Assembly (NCBI GenBank): GCA_002354095.1
Contig: DEKX01000019.1
Span: 73,070 to 137,069 of the forward strand
DNA from: Prevotella sp. UBA2711
Lineage (GTDB): Bacteria > Bacteroidota > Bacteroidia > Bacteroidales > Bacteroidaceae
DNA: 64,000 bases
Direction of reading: 5' to 3'
In this document: in pieces, positions 41,331 through 50,769 of the stretch
How the letters are laid out: every line of letters starts with the position of its first letter
How positions within the stretch are numbered: position 1 is the first letter of the stretch
The notes under the pieces: model-generated
Told to the model about the DNA's origin: nothing
What the model saw: only the letters and a program-made list of their open reading frames with translations
Databases searched by the model: none
Made by a program: the position numbers and the translations under genes

Positions 41331-42044
41331 TTATTTTAATTGTTCTAAGTATTTCTGAATGGTGGTTTGCAGTCCCATGAACAGGGCGTCGCAGATGATG
41401 GCATGCCCAATGCTCACCTCGTCAGTCCAAGGAATCATCTGGTGATAATAGTGCAGGTTTTCCAATGACAGATCATGACCGGCATTCAGTCCTAAGCCCA
41501 CTTTCCTTGCTTCCTCGGCAGCAGCAATGAAAGGTGCAATGGCTGTTTCGCGATTGGCGGCATAGTTGGAGGCGTAAGGTTCTGTATAGAGCTCTACACG
41601 GTCAGCTCCACAAGCCTTTGCTCCTTCTACCATTTTAGGATTTGGATCGACAAAGATACTGGTGCGGATACCTGCATCCTTGAATGTTTTGCAGATGTCT
41701 GTCAGGAATGCACGATGTTCTATCGTGTTCCATCCGTGATTACTGGTAATCTGATCATGAGCGTCAGGAACCAACGTAACCTGTTTGGGTATGACCTCCA
41801 ACACCAGTTTTACGAAGGAATCAATAGGATTACCTTCAATATTAAACTCCGTCTTGATGAGCGGTTTCAGTTCTCTCACGTCTTGGTAACGGATATGTCG
41901 TTCGTCTGGGCGCGGGTGTACCGTAATTCCTTGAGCACCAAACTGTTCGCAGGCTTCTGCCACCTTCAACACATTAGGATTATTACCTCCTCTGGCATTG
42001 CGAATGGTCGCAACTTTGTTGATATTTACACTAAGTCTTGTCAT
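41331..42044 (-). CDS. pdxJ: Pyridoxine 5'-phosphate synthase
   Basis: 237 aa from MTRLSVNINKVATIRNARGG at 42044, which aligns with known PdxJ starts; a weaker ATG at 42086 would add 14 residues. TIM-barrel signatures: GITVHPRPDERHI, EGNPID, LVPDAHDQITS and GLGLNAGHDLSLEN. It condenses 1-deoxyxylulose-5-phosphate and 3-amino-1-hydroxyacetone phosphate to pyridoxine 5'-phosphate. It leads the pdxJ-pfpI-ispD-recG operon. Confidence 0.95.
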   Translation of the reverse strand: MTRLSVNINKVATIRNARGGNNPNVLKVAEACEQFGAQGITVHPRPDERHIRYQDVRELKPLIKTEFNIEGNPIDSFVKLVLEVIPKQVTLVPDAHDQITSNHGWNTIEHRAFLTDICKTFKDAGIRTSIFVDPNPKMVEGAKACGADRVELYTEPYASNYAANRETAIAPFIAAAEEARKVGLGLNAGHDLSLENLHYYHQMIPWTDEVSIGHAIICDALFMGLQTTIQKYLEQLK

Positions 42045-42096
42045 CTTCTTAATAAAATTTGTCCGTTCATTTATACGCTTTTTCACTAAAAATCTG

Positions 42097-42105
42097 TATC
42101 TTTGC
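42097..42105 (+). promoter_or_regulatory. -7 promoter element of nadK
   Basis: TATCTTTGC on the plus strand. Predicted start near 42112 gives a ~60-nt leader. It overlaps the 5' region of the pdxJ transcript. Confidence 0.6.
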
Positions 42106-42119
42106 GCACATAATACACG

Positions 42120-42128
42120 GCAAAGTTA
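42120..42128 (-). promoter_or_regulatory. -7 promoter element of pdxJ
   Basis: Minus strand TAACTTTGC. Its predicted start (~42113) nearly coincides with that of nadK on the other strand, so the two promoters face each other. Confidence 0.6.
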
Positions 42129-42170
42129 CAAAATGTTTGCCAAATAACGGCTAAAAAGGACAGATTTTTT

Positions 42171-43058
42171 ATGACCTCACGAAAACTACGGTTTGCTATT
42201 TTCGGCAATACATACCAGCCGAAGAAGTCAGTATCCATCCATAAGATACTGGCTTGCCTCTCTGAGCGTAAGGCTGAAGTTTACATGGAGAGCGAGTTTT
42301 ATGATTTCCTGGTGAACCATCAACGCATAACAGTCAATGCGGCAAAAGTCTTTGAGGGAAGCGACTTCGATGCTGATTTCGTGATATCGATGGGCGGCGA
42401 CGGAACTTTCCTGCGTGCTGCCAGTATGGTGGGCGACAAGCAGATTCCCATCTTAGGTGTAAACATGGGGCGCTTGGGTTTCCTTGCGGATATTAATGTC
42501 AATGAGATAGAACATATTATCCAGGCTCTTTACGAAGGCGATTTCTCCATTGAAACGAGGGCTGCCATTGCTGTGGAAACCGATGGGAGTCCTTTGGAGG
42601 GCTACCATTGTGCCTTGAATGATGTGGCTATCCTCAAACGCGATAATGCCTCTATGATATCTATTCGTACGACCGTGAATGGCGACTATCTGACGACCTA
42701 TCAGGCCGACGGTCTGGTAATCAGTACGCCTACAGGTTCTACGGCTTATTCTCTCTCAGTCGGAGGACCGATTATCGTACCAGGAACCTGTGTGTTCTCC
42801 ATGACCGCAGTAGCTCCTCATTCCTTGAATATCCGTCCAATTGTGATTCCCGATAATGCGGAGATTTGTCTTACGGTGGAGAGCCGTTCGCATAATTTCC
42901 TGGTGGCACTCGACGGACGTTCAGAGAACTGTAAGGAGGGTACGCGTCTGACACTCCGTAAGGCGCCCTATCTGGTGAAGGTTGTCAAACGGGCAGGTCA
43001 GCGTTACTTCCATACGTTACGTGATAAGATGATGTGGGGAGCCGATCAGCGCAGTTAG
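42171..43058 (+). CDS. nadK: NAD kinase
   Basis: 295 aa. GGDGT phosphate-binding motif at residues 75-79 (VISMGGDGTFLRAAS), NMGRLGFLADI, LNDVAI, DGLVISTPTGSTAYSLSVGGPI and the late LDGR. It phosphorylates NAD to NADP in the cytoplasm. It converges on the TPR histidine kinase gene with a 1-bp gap. Confidence 0.96.
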   Translation: MTSRKLRFAIFGNTYQPKKSVSIHKILACLSERKAEVYMESEFYDFLVNHQRITVNAAKVFEGSDFDADFVISMGGDGTFLRAASMVGDKQIPILGVNMGRLGFLADINVNEIEHIIQALYEGDFSIETRAAIAVETDGSPLEGYHCALNDVAILKRDNASMISIRTTVNGDYLTTYQADGLVISTPTGSTAYSLSVGGPIIVPGTCVFSMTAVAPHSLNIRPIVIPDNAEICLTVESRSHNFLVALDGRSENCKEGTRLTLRKAPYLVKVVKRAGQRYFHTLRDKMMWGADQRS

Positions 43059-43059
43059 T

Positions 43060-44868
43060 TCAGACTTTAGGTAATCTCAAAATGAAACGGCTTCCTTCCT
43101 GATAAGTGGAGTCGAGCACCACGTCACCTCCCATTTGTCGTGCTACTCTTCGCGCCAAAGGCAGTCCTAAGCCGACACCTTCCTTGTAGGCATCCACCTT
43201 GTAGAAGTGCTCGAAGATTTTTTCTTCCTCTCCTTCCTTGATGCCCTTGCCGGTGTCCGTCACGCTGAAACAAATCATATTATCTTCCATTTCATCTATA
43301 TGGCATGACAGGGTGATGCAGCCATGACTGGTGAACTTGCAGGCATTATGTATCAGGTGATGCAGAATCTTCTCCGTTTCCTCTGCATTCGTTTTGATTT
43401 TATAGCTGTCTTTCAGACTGCTCTCAAAATGCAGTTCGTTACCTTGCGCTTCTTCTTCGAATTTCTTCAGTACCTGTTTGGCTAATTCGTTACAGCTGAC
43501 GGTGTCGTTCTTGTCAATATAGCGAATGCTCTCCTTGCCCGAAATGTCCAATATCTCATTGATGATGTTTACAATGTTTTGGGCACTGCTGGTAATTCGG
43601 TTGGCTATTTCTGTGCGTTCCTCTGTTCCTAACTCCGTTTCAGGGTCGCTGATGACTTGTGCAAACCCGCTGATAATATTCAATGGCGTACGCACTTCAT
43701 GACTCATGTTCTTGATGAAGTTGATTTTCATGCGTTCTGATTCCTTCGCCTTGTCGCGAGCTATTTTCAGCTCCTTATTCTGCTGTTGCAGTTTCTTGGT
43801 GAATTTCCGCTTGTTATACTGGCACATAGCAAACGGCACGAGACAAGCTACAGGGAATATGGCAATCATCGTCCACATAAAGCGTTCGTTGCGTTCTTCG
43901 CAGGCGTTTCGTTCATTTTCCATTTGTGCCATATCATTGGCGGAACCTATGAGTTCCTCACTCATGATGACATTATTTACCGAGTCTTTCACAGCCATGT
44001 AGCGTTTCTGTGCCTCGAATGCTTTATGCAGGTCGCCTGCCAACTCATAAATCTCCGTTTGGAATTTATATTGGTCTGTGGAGTTGGTCAACAGGTTGGT
44101 GAGCTGAATGGCTTTCTCATACTGCCTGTCAGCCGTCTTCTTGCAAATCATCACATACTGATAGTAGGTTGTACTGAAATTGTTGCCCAGCGTCTCCTTC
44201 AATTTCATGTATTCCTGATAAGCCTGATTGACCGTTTTCCAATCGCGCATGGCAAATGCTACAATGGTCTTAAAACCGATGGCGTCACTGTATTCGTAGG
44301 TACCACTCTTGGCTTTGATGATGGAAATGGCACATTCCAGATGCTTCATTGCATCCGCAGGCTTCGTGTCCATATCGATATTTGCCAGATCCATATAGAT
44401 AGAACTGAGTTTGGCAGGTTGGGAATGGTCAACTTCTTCCAATGCCCGTTCAAAGTATTGGTGGGCCAGTTCCATGTTACCGCGTAGTGAATAGATGATG
44501 CCTCGCAAGTGGGTTACCTGATAGTATTCGTCTTCCGCCTTGCGCTTTCGCATATCGTTTTGCATCAGTGTGGTTTTGCGCAGTGCTCTGTAGAAATGAT
44601 TATGATTGACGTCATAGAGCACTTCAAACGTCCAGCCGCTGTAATACTCTGGCAATTTGTTGTTCTTCAAATGATGGTCTCGATATCTTTCCGTAGCGAT
44701 GTAGAAGGCTCCTTCATCATTGCTGTTGAAATATTTGCGGACATCGTTAAGCAGACGTACACTCAAAGTATCGTCTTTCTGAGTCTTTGCCACCAGTTGC
44801 AGTGGCATCAAGACAAGCGTGAGTAGTAAAGTGACTGTTGCAAGTCGACCTAAGTTAGCCAATTTCAT
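43060..44868 (-). CDS. TPR-containing sensor histidine kinase 1 (no receiver domain)
   Basis: 602 aa. Signal peptide or first helix (1-27), TPR-type helical repeats in the periplasm (about 40-320), one transmembrane helix (about 331-350), coiled linker, HisKA domain with MSHEVRTPLN (His390), and HATPase with HNACKFTSHG, DTGKGIKEGEEEKIF and GVGLGLPLARRVARQMGG. It should autophosphorylate and pass phosphate to an unlinked regulator. There is no response regulator next to it. It is related to the protein at 57110-59146. Confidence 0.92.
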   Translation of the reverse strand: MKLANLGRLATVTLLLTLVLMPLQLVAKTQKDDTLSVRLLNDVRKYFNSNDEGAFYIATERYRDHHLKNNKLPEYYSGWTFEVLYDVNHNHFYRALRKTTLMQNDMRKRKAEDEYYQVTHLRGIIYSLRGNMELAHQYFERALEEVDHSQPAKLSSIYMDLANIDMDTKPADAMKHLECAISIIKAKSGTYEYSDAIGFKTIVAFAMRDWKTVNQAYQEYMKLKETLGNNFSTTYYQYVMICKKTADRQYEKAIQLTNLLTNSTDQYKFQTEIYELAGDLHKAFEAQKRYMAVKDSVNNVIMSEELIGSANDMAQMENERNACEERNERFMWTMIAIFPVACLVPFAMCQYNKRKFTKKLQQQNKELKIARDKAKESERMKINFIKNMSHEVRTPLNIISGFAQVISDPETELGTEERTEIANRITSSAQNIVNIINEILDISGKESIRYIDKNDTVSCNELAKQVLKKFEEEAQGNELHFESSLKDSYKIKTNAEETEKILHHLIHNACKFTSHGCITLSCHIDEMEDNMICFSVTDTGKGIKEGEEEKIFEHFYKVDAYKEGVGLGLPLARRVARQMGGDVVLDSTYQEGSRFILRLPKV

Positions 44869-44890
44869 ATTTATTCTGATTTATGGTAGT

Positions 44891-44899
44891 GCAAAGGTA
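44891..44899 (-). promoter_or_regulatory. -7 promoter element of TPR histidine kinase 1
   Basis: Minus strand TACCTTTGC, 22 bp before the start. Confidence 0.65.
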
Positions 44900-45029
44900 A
44901 TAAAAATAAATGGAATTCCAACACTTATCAACAAATTTTTTATTCTTCCTTCATAATAATATATAATGTGTAAATGTTAAATCTTCCTTATCTTCAGCAA
45001 GATTATCCTTTTAAGTGCAACCTTTTACA

Positions 45030-45038
45030 TATCTTTGT
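45030..45038 (+). promoter_or_regulatory. -7 promoter element of the MacB-like efflux operon
   Basis: TATCTTTGT on the plus strand, 44 bp before the ABC gene. It drives all five genes to 50707. Confidence 0.55.
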
Positions 45039-45082
45039 AGTCTAATTAGGAAAATAACTTATTGTAACAACAGTCATTCAAA

Positions 45083-45769
45083 GTGATACATTTAAAAGAC
45101 ATCAACAAGACCTATCAAGGTGCCCAGCCACTTCATGTTCTGAAAGGAATCTCCCTCGATATCAAAAAGGGTGAGTTCGTCAGCATCATGGGAGCATCCG
45201 GTTCCGGCAAATCTACCTTATTAAATATATTAGGTATCCTTGACAATTATGATTCCGGTGAGTATCTGCTCAATGGTGTACCCATCTGGAATCTGTCCGA
45301 ATCGAAGGCTGCTGAGTATCGTAACCACATGATTGGATTCATCTTCCAGTCGTTCAACCTCATCTCCTTCAAGACGGCAGTGGAAAACGTGGAGCTGCCG
45401 CTGTTCTACCAAGGTGTCTCTCGTAAAAAGCGCCATACCCTTGCTCTGGAATATCTGGAGCGTTTAGGACTGCTTGACTGGGCAGAACACTATCCCAATG
45501 AACTATCGGGTGGACAGAAACAGCGTGTGGCTATTGCCCGTGCCTTGATTACGAAACCGCAGATTATTCTGGCAGACGAACCTACGGGAGCACTCGATTC
45601 CAAGACTTCTGTGGAAGTGATGCAACTCCTCAAGAAATTAAATACTGATGAGGGCATGACGCAGATTATTGTTACCCACGACCCTAATGTGGGAGCACAG
45701 ACCAACCGTATTATCCGTATTAAAGATGGAATTATTGAAGGAAATATGGCAGACAGCCCAAAGGAATAA
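45083..45769 (+). CDS. ABC transporter ATP-binding protein (LolD/MacB type)
   Basis: 228 aa with a GTG start (MIHLKDINKTY). Walker A GASGSGKST (about 36-44), LSGGQKQRVAIARAL signature and IILADEPTGALDS Walker B. It is the cytoplasmic engine for the two FtsX-type permeases downstream. Its last 44 bases are also read in another frame as the start of permease 1. Confidence 0.94.
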   Translation: MIHLKDINKTYQGAQPLHVLKGISLDIKKGEFVSIMGASGSGKSTLLNILGILDNYDSGEYLLNGVPIWNLSESKAAEYRNHMIGFIFQSFNLISFKTAVENVELPLFYQGVSRKKRHTLALEYLERLGLLDWAEHYPNELSGGQKQRVAIARALITKPQIILADEPTGALDSKTSVEVMQLLKKLNTDEGMTQIIVTHDPNVGAQTNRIIRIKDGIIEGNMADSPKE

Positions 45770-46979
45770 ATTGCGCACGGGCTTGACAGGCTTTGCCGTG
45801 GCATGGGGTATCTTCATGCTCATTGTCCTATTGGGAGCCGGCAACGGACTGATTAATGCCAACTTGCAACAGAGTGAGCAGTTTCTTTCCAATTCGATGG
45901 TGGTCTTCGGCGGACGCACGTCCAAACCCTATAACGGTCTGCAAGAAGGGCGTTCTATCCGTCTTCAGACGCGTGACGTGGATGCCACAGGCAGTGATTT
46001 CCGCCAGACGGTGGATGAGGTAGGCGCCCGTTATAGTGTGGGTGTTACCATCAGCAACAATCAAGAGTATATCAGTACCACCGTTTTGGGAGTTTATCCC
46101 AACCACACGAAGATTGACAAGACCGAACTGCTGTATGGCAGATTTATCAATGACATAGACCAGCAGCAGAAACGCAAGGTGTTGGTGCTGAGCAATAATC
46201 AGGCGCAAGAACTGGAACCGAAAGACTATGCTTCATTAGTCGGGCGCTTCGTCAAGGTGAATAATTTCATGTTCCAAGTGGTGGGCATCTATAAGGATGA
46301 GGAAGACGGTGATGCCAATGCCTTCTCTACCTATTCGGCTATTAAGAGTATCTTCGGTGCCAATACGGATGATGCAGGCAACATCGAGTTTACTTTTCAT
46401 GGGCTTGCCACAGAGAAAGATAATGAGGACTTTGAAACAGATTATCGTCGGCGCATCAATGCCAACCACCAGGCTCATCCTGAAGACGAGAGTGCCGTCT
46501 GGCTGTGGAACCGCTATACACAGAGTCTGCAAATGACTCAAGGTATCTCCATCATCCGTACCGCACTCTGGATAGTGGGCTTGTTCACCCTTCTGAGTGG
46601 CATTGTGGGTGTGTCGAACATTATGCTCATCACGGTGAAAGAGCGTACCCACGAGTTTGGCATCCGTAAGGCTATTGGTGCCAAACCTTGGAGCATTCTC
46701 CGACTGATTATTGTTGAGAGTGTCATCATCACTACCTTCTTCGGTTATATAGGTATGGTGTTGGGCGTTTGTGCCAATGAGTATATGGATGCCACGATTG
46801 GTCACGACACCATTGATACCGGACTTTTCAAAGCCACCATGTTCCTCAACCCAACCGTTGGACTGGATGTGTGTATTGAAGCCACGATGGTGATGGTCAT
46901 TGCAGGCACAATAGCAGGACTCATTCCTGCCTATAAAGCATCACGAATCCGCCCGATTGAGGCCTTAAGAGCAGATTGA
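45726..46979 (+). CDS. ABC transporter permease 1 (MacB/FtsX type)
   Basis: 417 aa from MELLKEIWQTAQRNKLRTGL at 45726, which aligns with its paralogue and family starts; an earlier ATG at 45669 adds non-homologous residues. First transmembrane helix near 20-42, a large periplasmic MacB-type domain (about 45-280), then three helices (IIRTALWIVGLFTLLSGIVGVSNIML..., VKERTHEFGIRKAIGAKP). It overlaps the ATPase gene by 44 bp. Confidence 0.9.
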   Translation: MELLKEIWQTAQRNKLRTGLTGFAVAWGIFMLIVLLGAGNGLINANLQQSEQFLSNSMVVFGGRTSKPYNGLQEGRSIRLQTRDVDATGSDFRQTVDEVGARYSVGVTISNNQEYISTTVLGVYPNHTKIDKTELLYGRFINDIDQQQKRKVLVLSNNQAQELEPKDYASLVGRFVKVNNFMFQVVGIYKDEEDGDANAFSTYSAIKSIFGANTDDAGNIEFTFHGLATEKDNEDFETDYRRRINANHQAHPEDESAVWLWNRYTQSLQMTQGISIIRTALWIVGLFTLLSGIVGVSNIMLITVKERTHEFGIRKAIGAKPWSILRLIIVESVIITTFFGYIGMVLGVCANEYMDATIGHDTIDTGLFKATMFLNPTVGLDVCIEATMVMVIAGTIAGLIPAYKASRIRPIEALRAD

Positions 46980-46981
46980 TT

Positions 46982-48235
46982 ATGAGAATAGACTTAGATA
47001 GTTACAGAGAAATATTGGATACGCTGACTCGCAATAAGTCACGTTCCTTCCTCACTGGTTTCGGTGTATTCTGGGGAGTCTTTATGCTCATTGCCCTGAT
47101 TGGCGGTGGACAGGGACTGAAGGAGATGCTGCAAAGCAACTTTGAGGGATTTGCCCAGAATACGGTGATGATATGGGCGCAGCAAACCACCAAGCCCTAT
47201 AAGGGATTCCGCAAAGGACGCTGGTGGTCGATGGAATATCAGGATTTGGACCGTCTGCGCCAGCGCGTTCCGGAATTGGACAAGGTAGCTCCCATTCTGT
47301 TTGCTCCATGGGGAATGACGAATACGGCCTATTATGGTGAACAGAAGACATCACCACGCATTCAGGGCGTTACACCAGAATATGCTGACGTGGTAGCACC
47401 AAAGATGTACTATGGTCGCTTCATCAACCAAGTGGATATGCAGGAACAGCGTAAGGTGTGTGTCATCGGCAAGCGCATCTACAAAGAACTCTTCAAGGAG
47501 GGTGGCGACCCCTGTGGCAAGAGCATCCGTGTGGACTCTACGTATTACGAGGTGATAGGTGTTGATTACAATACTTCGGGCATTCGGTTCAATGGCAGTA
47601 ATGATGAAAAAATCACATTGCCTCTTACACTGGTGCAGCAAACCTACAATCGAGGAAACGAGGTAGATTTGATTGCTGCCACAGGACGCGAAGGTGTAGT
47701 GATGAGTCGTATCACACCGCGAATCCGCGAGACGATTGCCCGTGCCCACTATGTTGACCCCACCGACGAACAGGGCGCTATGGTTTTCAATACCGAAGTG
47801 CTCTTCCAGATGCTCGACAATCTTTTCAAGGGTGTCAATTTCCTCATCTGGTTGGTGGGCTTAGGTACCCTTCTGGCTGGTGCTATCGGTGTGTCGAATA
47901 TCATGATGGTGACCGTTCGCGAACGCACCACCGAGATAGGTATTCGGCGAGCCATCGGAGCCACTCCCCGTATGATTCTCTCGCAAATCATCTCTGAAAG
48001 TATTGTGCTGACACTGGTGGCAGGTATGAGTGGTATTCTCTTTGCCGTCATGATTCTCCAGATGCTGGAATTGGGAAATACGGAGGATGGTATTCTTACT
48101 GCTCATTTCCAAGTGAGTTTCTGGACAGCCATTATGGCAGCACTTGTGGTGAGCCTGATGGGTGTTATGGCAGGTTTGGCTCCAGCCGCCCGTGCCATGA
48201 GTATCAAACCGGTTGACGCGATGCGCGACGAGTAA
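46982..48235 (+). CDS. ABC transporter permease 2 (MacB/FtsX type)
   Basis: 417 aa from the ATG at 46982, two bases after the stop of permease 1; a TTG at 46976 is a less likely start. Same layout: one N-terminal helix (SFLTGFGVFWGVFMLIALIGGG), MacB-type periplasmic domain, three C-terminal helices with VRERTTEIGIRRAIGATPR. The pair of different permeases probably forms a heterodimer. Confidence 0.93.
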   Translation: MRIDLDSYREILDTLTRNKSRSFLTGFGVFWGVFMLIALIGGGQGLKEMLQSNFEGFAQNTVMIWAQQTTKPYKGFRKGRWWSMEYQDLDRLRQRVPELDKVAPILFAPWGMTNTAYYGEQKTSPRIQGVTPEYADVVAPKMYYGRFINQVDMQEQRKVCVIGKRIYKELFKEGGDPCGKSIRVDSTYYEVIGVDYNTSGIRFNGSNDEKITLPLTLVQQTYNRGNEVDLIAATGREGVVMSRITPRIRETIARAHYVDPTDEQGAMVFNTEVLFQMLDNLFKGVNFLIWLVGLGTLLAGAIGVSNIMMVTVRERTTEIGIRRAIGATPRMILSQIISESIVLTLVAGMSGILFAVMILQMLELGNTEDGILTAHFQVSFWTAIMAALVVSLMGVMAGLAPAARAMSIKPVDAMRDE

Positions 48236-48275
48236 CGAATCTCAAAATAAAGAAATAACAAAAAACGAAAACAAT

Positions 48276-49391
48276 ATGAAAAAGTACAGAAAACTGTTCA
48301 TTGCAGCCATCATTGCATTGATCTTCATCGGAACCTTTGTGTTCCTATGGCAGAAGTCACAACCCAAGGAAATTGTCTATAACGAGTTCACCCCCGAGAT
48401 GAACGAAGTGAAGAAGACAACGATTATTACGGGTAAGATAGAACCTCGCAACGAGGTGAATATCAAACCTCAGATTGGCGGTATCATTACCGATTTGTAT
48501 AAGGAACCAGGCGATGTTGTTCAGGCTGGTGAGGTGATTGCTAAAGTGAAGGTGATTCCTGATATGGGACAGTTAAGTTCGGCTGAGAGCCGTGTGCGTC
48601 TGGCAAATATCAATCTCAAGCAGGCGCAGGTGAACTACGAACGAGAAAAGAACCTCTACGACCAGCAATTGGTATCTGCCGACGAATTTGATAAGATTCG
48701 GCAGGCTATGGACCAAGCCAAGCAGGAGGTGGATGCCTCAGTCGATGCCCTGCAGGTGGTACGCGATGGCGTGTCGAAGTCGAACGCCAGTGCTTCCTCT
48801 ACGCTGATTCGTTCCACCATCAGCGGTATCATCCTCGACATCCCTGTCAAGGTGGGTAACAGTGTAATCAACACCAATACCTTCAATGACGGTACAACCA
48901 TTGCCACGGTGGCTAACATGAGCGACCTCATCTTCCGTGGTAATATTGATGAGACGGAGGTTGGCCAGCTCTATGATGGTATTCCGATGAAGATTACCGT
49001 TGGTGCCCTGCAAGACTTGAAGCTCGATGCCAATCTGGAGTATATCTCCCCCAAAGCAGTAGAGAACAATGGTGCCAACCAGTTTGAAATCAAAGCGGCT
49101 GTCAAGGTGACCGATAACGATAAACTGCGTTCAGGTTATTCTGCCAATGCCGAGATTATATTAAATAAGGTGGAGAAGGCGCTGACCATTCCTGAGAGTG
49201 CCATCGAGTTTTCTGGCGATTCTACTTTTGTATATGTCATTAAGGGTAGCGGCACCAAGAAGGAGTATGAGCGTCGTCAGGTCACTACGGGCTTGAGCGA
49301 TGGTGTAAATATAGTCATCAAGAAGGGACTTACCGTCAAGGATAAAGTGCGCGGCCCACAAGTTGTAGCAGATAAGAAGGAGGAAAAGTGA
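48276..49391 (+). CDS. Periplasmic membrane-fusion protein (HlyD/AcrA-like)
   Basis: 371 aa from MKKYRKLFIAAIIA at 48276; the ATG at 48213 lies inside the permease gene and adds a non-homologous tail. One N-terminal helix, lipoyl half (IKPQIGGIITDLYKEPGDVVQAGEVIAKV), an alpha hairpin with coiled-coil (SSAESRVRLANINLKQAQVNYE...), second lipoyl half and beta-barrel. It bridges the inner-membrane ABC pump and TolC. It overlaps the TolC gene by one base. Confidence 0.93.
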   Translation: MKKYRKLFIAAIIALIFIGTFVFLWQKSQPKEIVYNEFTPEMNEVKKTTIITGKIEPRNEVNIKPQIGGIITDLYKEPGDVVQAGEVIAKVKVIPDMGQLSSAESRVRLANINLKQAQVNYEREKNLYDQQLVSADEFDKIRQAMDQAKQEVDASVDALQVVRDGVSKSNASASSTLIRSTISGIILDIPVKVGNSVINTNTFNDGTTIATVANMSDLIFRGNIDETEVGQLYDGIPMKITVGALQDLKLDANLEYISPKAVENNGANQFEIKAAVKVTDNDKLRSGYSANAEIILNKVEKALTIPESAIEFSGDSTFVYVIKGSGTKKEYERRQVTTGLSDGVNIVIKKGLTVKDKVRGPQVVADKKEEK

Positions 49392-50707
49392 TGAAGAAAA
49401 ATGTTGTTTTAACAGTGCTGGTCCTTCTGGTGTCGCTGGACTGTCTGGCTCAGAAGCAATGGACGCTCCGCGAGTGTGCTGAGTATGCGTTGAGCCACAA
49501 TATCGGTATCCAGCAGAAAGACCTGACCCGTCAGCAGGGCGAGGTCCGATTGTCAACAGCTAAAAACAGCCGACTGCCTGATTTGACAGGTACCATTGGC
49601 GAGACCTTTTCGTTTGGTCGTGGCTTGACGATGGATAATACCTATACCAATCGAAGTACTAATTCCACGCAGTTCAGTATTGGTACCAGTGTCCCCTTGT
49701 TTACAGGTTTCCGCATTCCCAATACCATCAAGCTCAACCAACTCAATCTGGAAGCTGCCATTCAGGATTTGGAGAAAGCCAAGAATGATGTGGAGATGCA
49801 GGTGGCTAAGGCCTACGTCCAGATTCTCTATGACATGGAGATTGCTGATGTGGCTTGGCGACAGGTGGGCATCGACTCCATGCAGGTGGCACGTCTGGAG
49901 GCTTTCTTCAATAATGGTAAGGCGAGTGGGGCAGAGGTGTCGCAACAGAAAGCCACACATGCGCAGAGTATCCTGACGGCAACACAGGCAGATAACAATC
50001 TCCAACTGGCTATCCTCACACTGACCCAACTTCTGGAGTTGCCTACTCCTGAGGGCTTCTCGGTAGTGCGCCCTGATGTGCCCTTCCAGACTCTGACGCT
50101 CCCCAATCCGGAAACTATCTTCGCTGAGGCGTTGACTTTCAAGCCAGAGATTCGTGCCGAGCAGCTACGCCTCGATGCTTCTGAAAAAAGTATTAAGATT
50201 CAGGAGGCTGCACGTTACCCACAACTTACATTGAATGGTGGACTGCAGACGAACTACTACAAGACCAGTGGTATGCAGCAGGATGGTTTTGGCACGCAGT
50301 TGAAGAACAATTTCTCGCAGTATATCGGTCTGAATCTCAATATCCCTATCTTCAATCGTTTCTCCACGCGCAATAATATCCGTAATGCGCGATTGGAACG
50401 TGAAAACCAGCTGTTGAAGCTCGATAATGCGAAGAAGACGCTCTATAAGGAGATTCAGCAGGTCTATTATAATGCCGTAGCTGCCCATGCCAAGTATGAG
50501 AGCAGTGAGGCAGCTCGCCAGTCGAGTGCCGATGCCTTCCGTCTGGCTCAGGCTAAGTATGAGAATGGCAAGGCGAATATCACCGAGTTCAACGAGGCGA
50601 AGAATCGCTTTCTGAAATCAGAAAGTGATCTGGTTCAGGCTCGTTATGAGTACCTTTACCAGACCACGCTCCTTGATTTCTATCGGGGTAGGGAATTGAA
50701 CTTTTAG
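49391..50707 (+). CDS. TolC-like outer-membrane efflux protein
   Basis: 438 aa from the ATG at 49391 (a GTG three bases earlier is possible). Signal peptide MKKNVVLTVLVLLVSLDCLAQ, then two tandem OEP repeats: WTLRECAEYALSHNIGIQQKDLTRQQGEV...and PETIFAEALTFKPEIRAEQLRLDASEKS, each with a long alpha hairpin. It forms the outer-membrane channel of the pump. It ends 17 bp before a bidirectional terminator. Confidence 0.94.
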   Translation: MKKNVVLTVLVLLVSLDCLAQKQWTLRECAEYALSHNIGIQQKDLTRQQGEVRLSTAKNSRLPDLTGTIGETFSFGRGLTMDNTYTNRSTNSTQFSIGTSVPLFTGFRIPNTIKLNQLNLEAAIQDLEKAKNDVEMQVAKAYVQILYDMEIADVAWRQVGIDSMQVARLEAFFNNGKASGAEVSQQKATHAQSILTATQADNNLQLAILTLTQLLELPTPEGFSVVRPDVPFQTLTLPNPETIFAEALTFKPEIRAEQLRLDASEKSIKIQEAARYPQLTLNGGLQTNYYKTSGMQQDGFGTQLKNNFSQYIGLNLNIPIFNRFSTRNNIRNARLERENQLLKLDNAKKTLYKEIQQVYYNAVAAHAKYESSEAARQSSADAFRLAQAKYENGKANITEFNEAKNRFLKSESDLVQARYEYLYQTTLLDFYRGRELNF

Positions 50708-50724
50708 TACTCTATTGATGAATG

Positions 50725-50768
50725 AACAAGAAAAGCGGAACGCTGTGATAGTGTTCCGCTTTCTTGTT
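50725..50768. terminator. Bidirectional terminator between TolC and GH53
   Basis: AAGCGGAACGCT and AGTGTTCCGCTT pair around a 5-base loop, extended by AACAAG/CTTGTT outside. It sits between converging genes, 1 bp from the GH53 stop. Confidence 0.8.
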
Positions 50769-50769
50769 G

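Noticed and set aside
45669..45725. Longer start for ABC permease 1
   Set aside because: Adds 19 residues that do not match the paralogous permease; the start at 45726 aligns.
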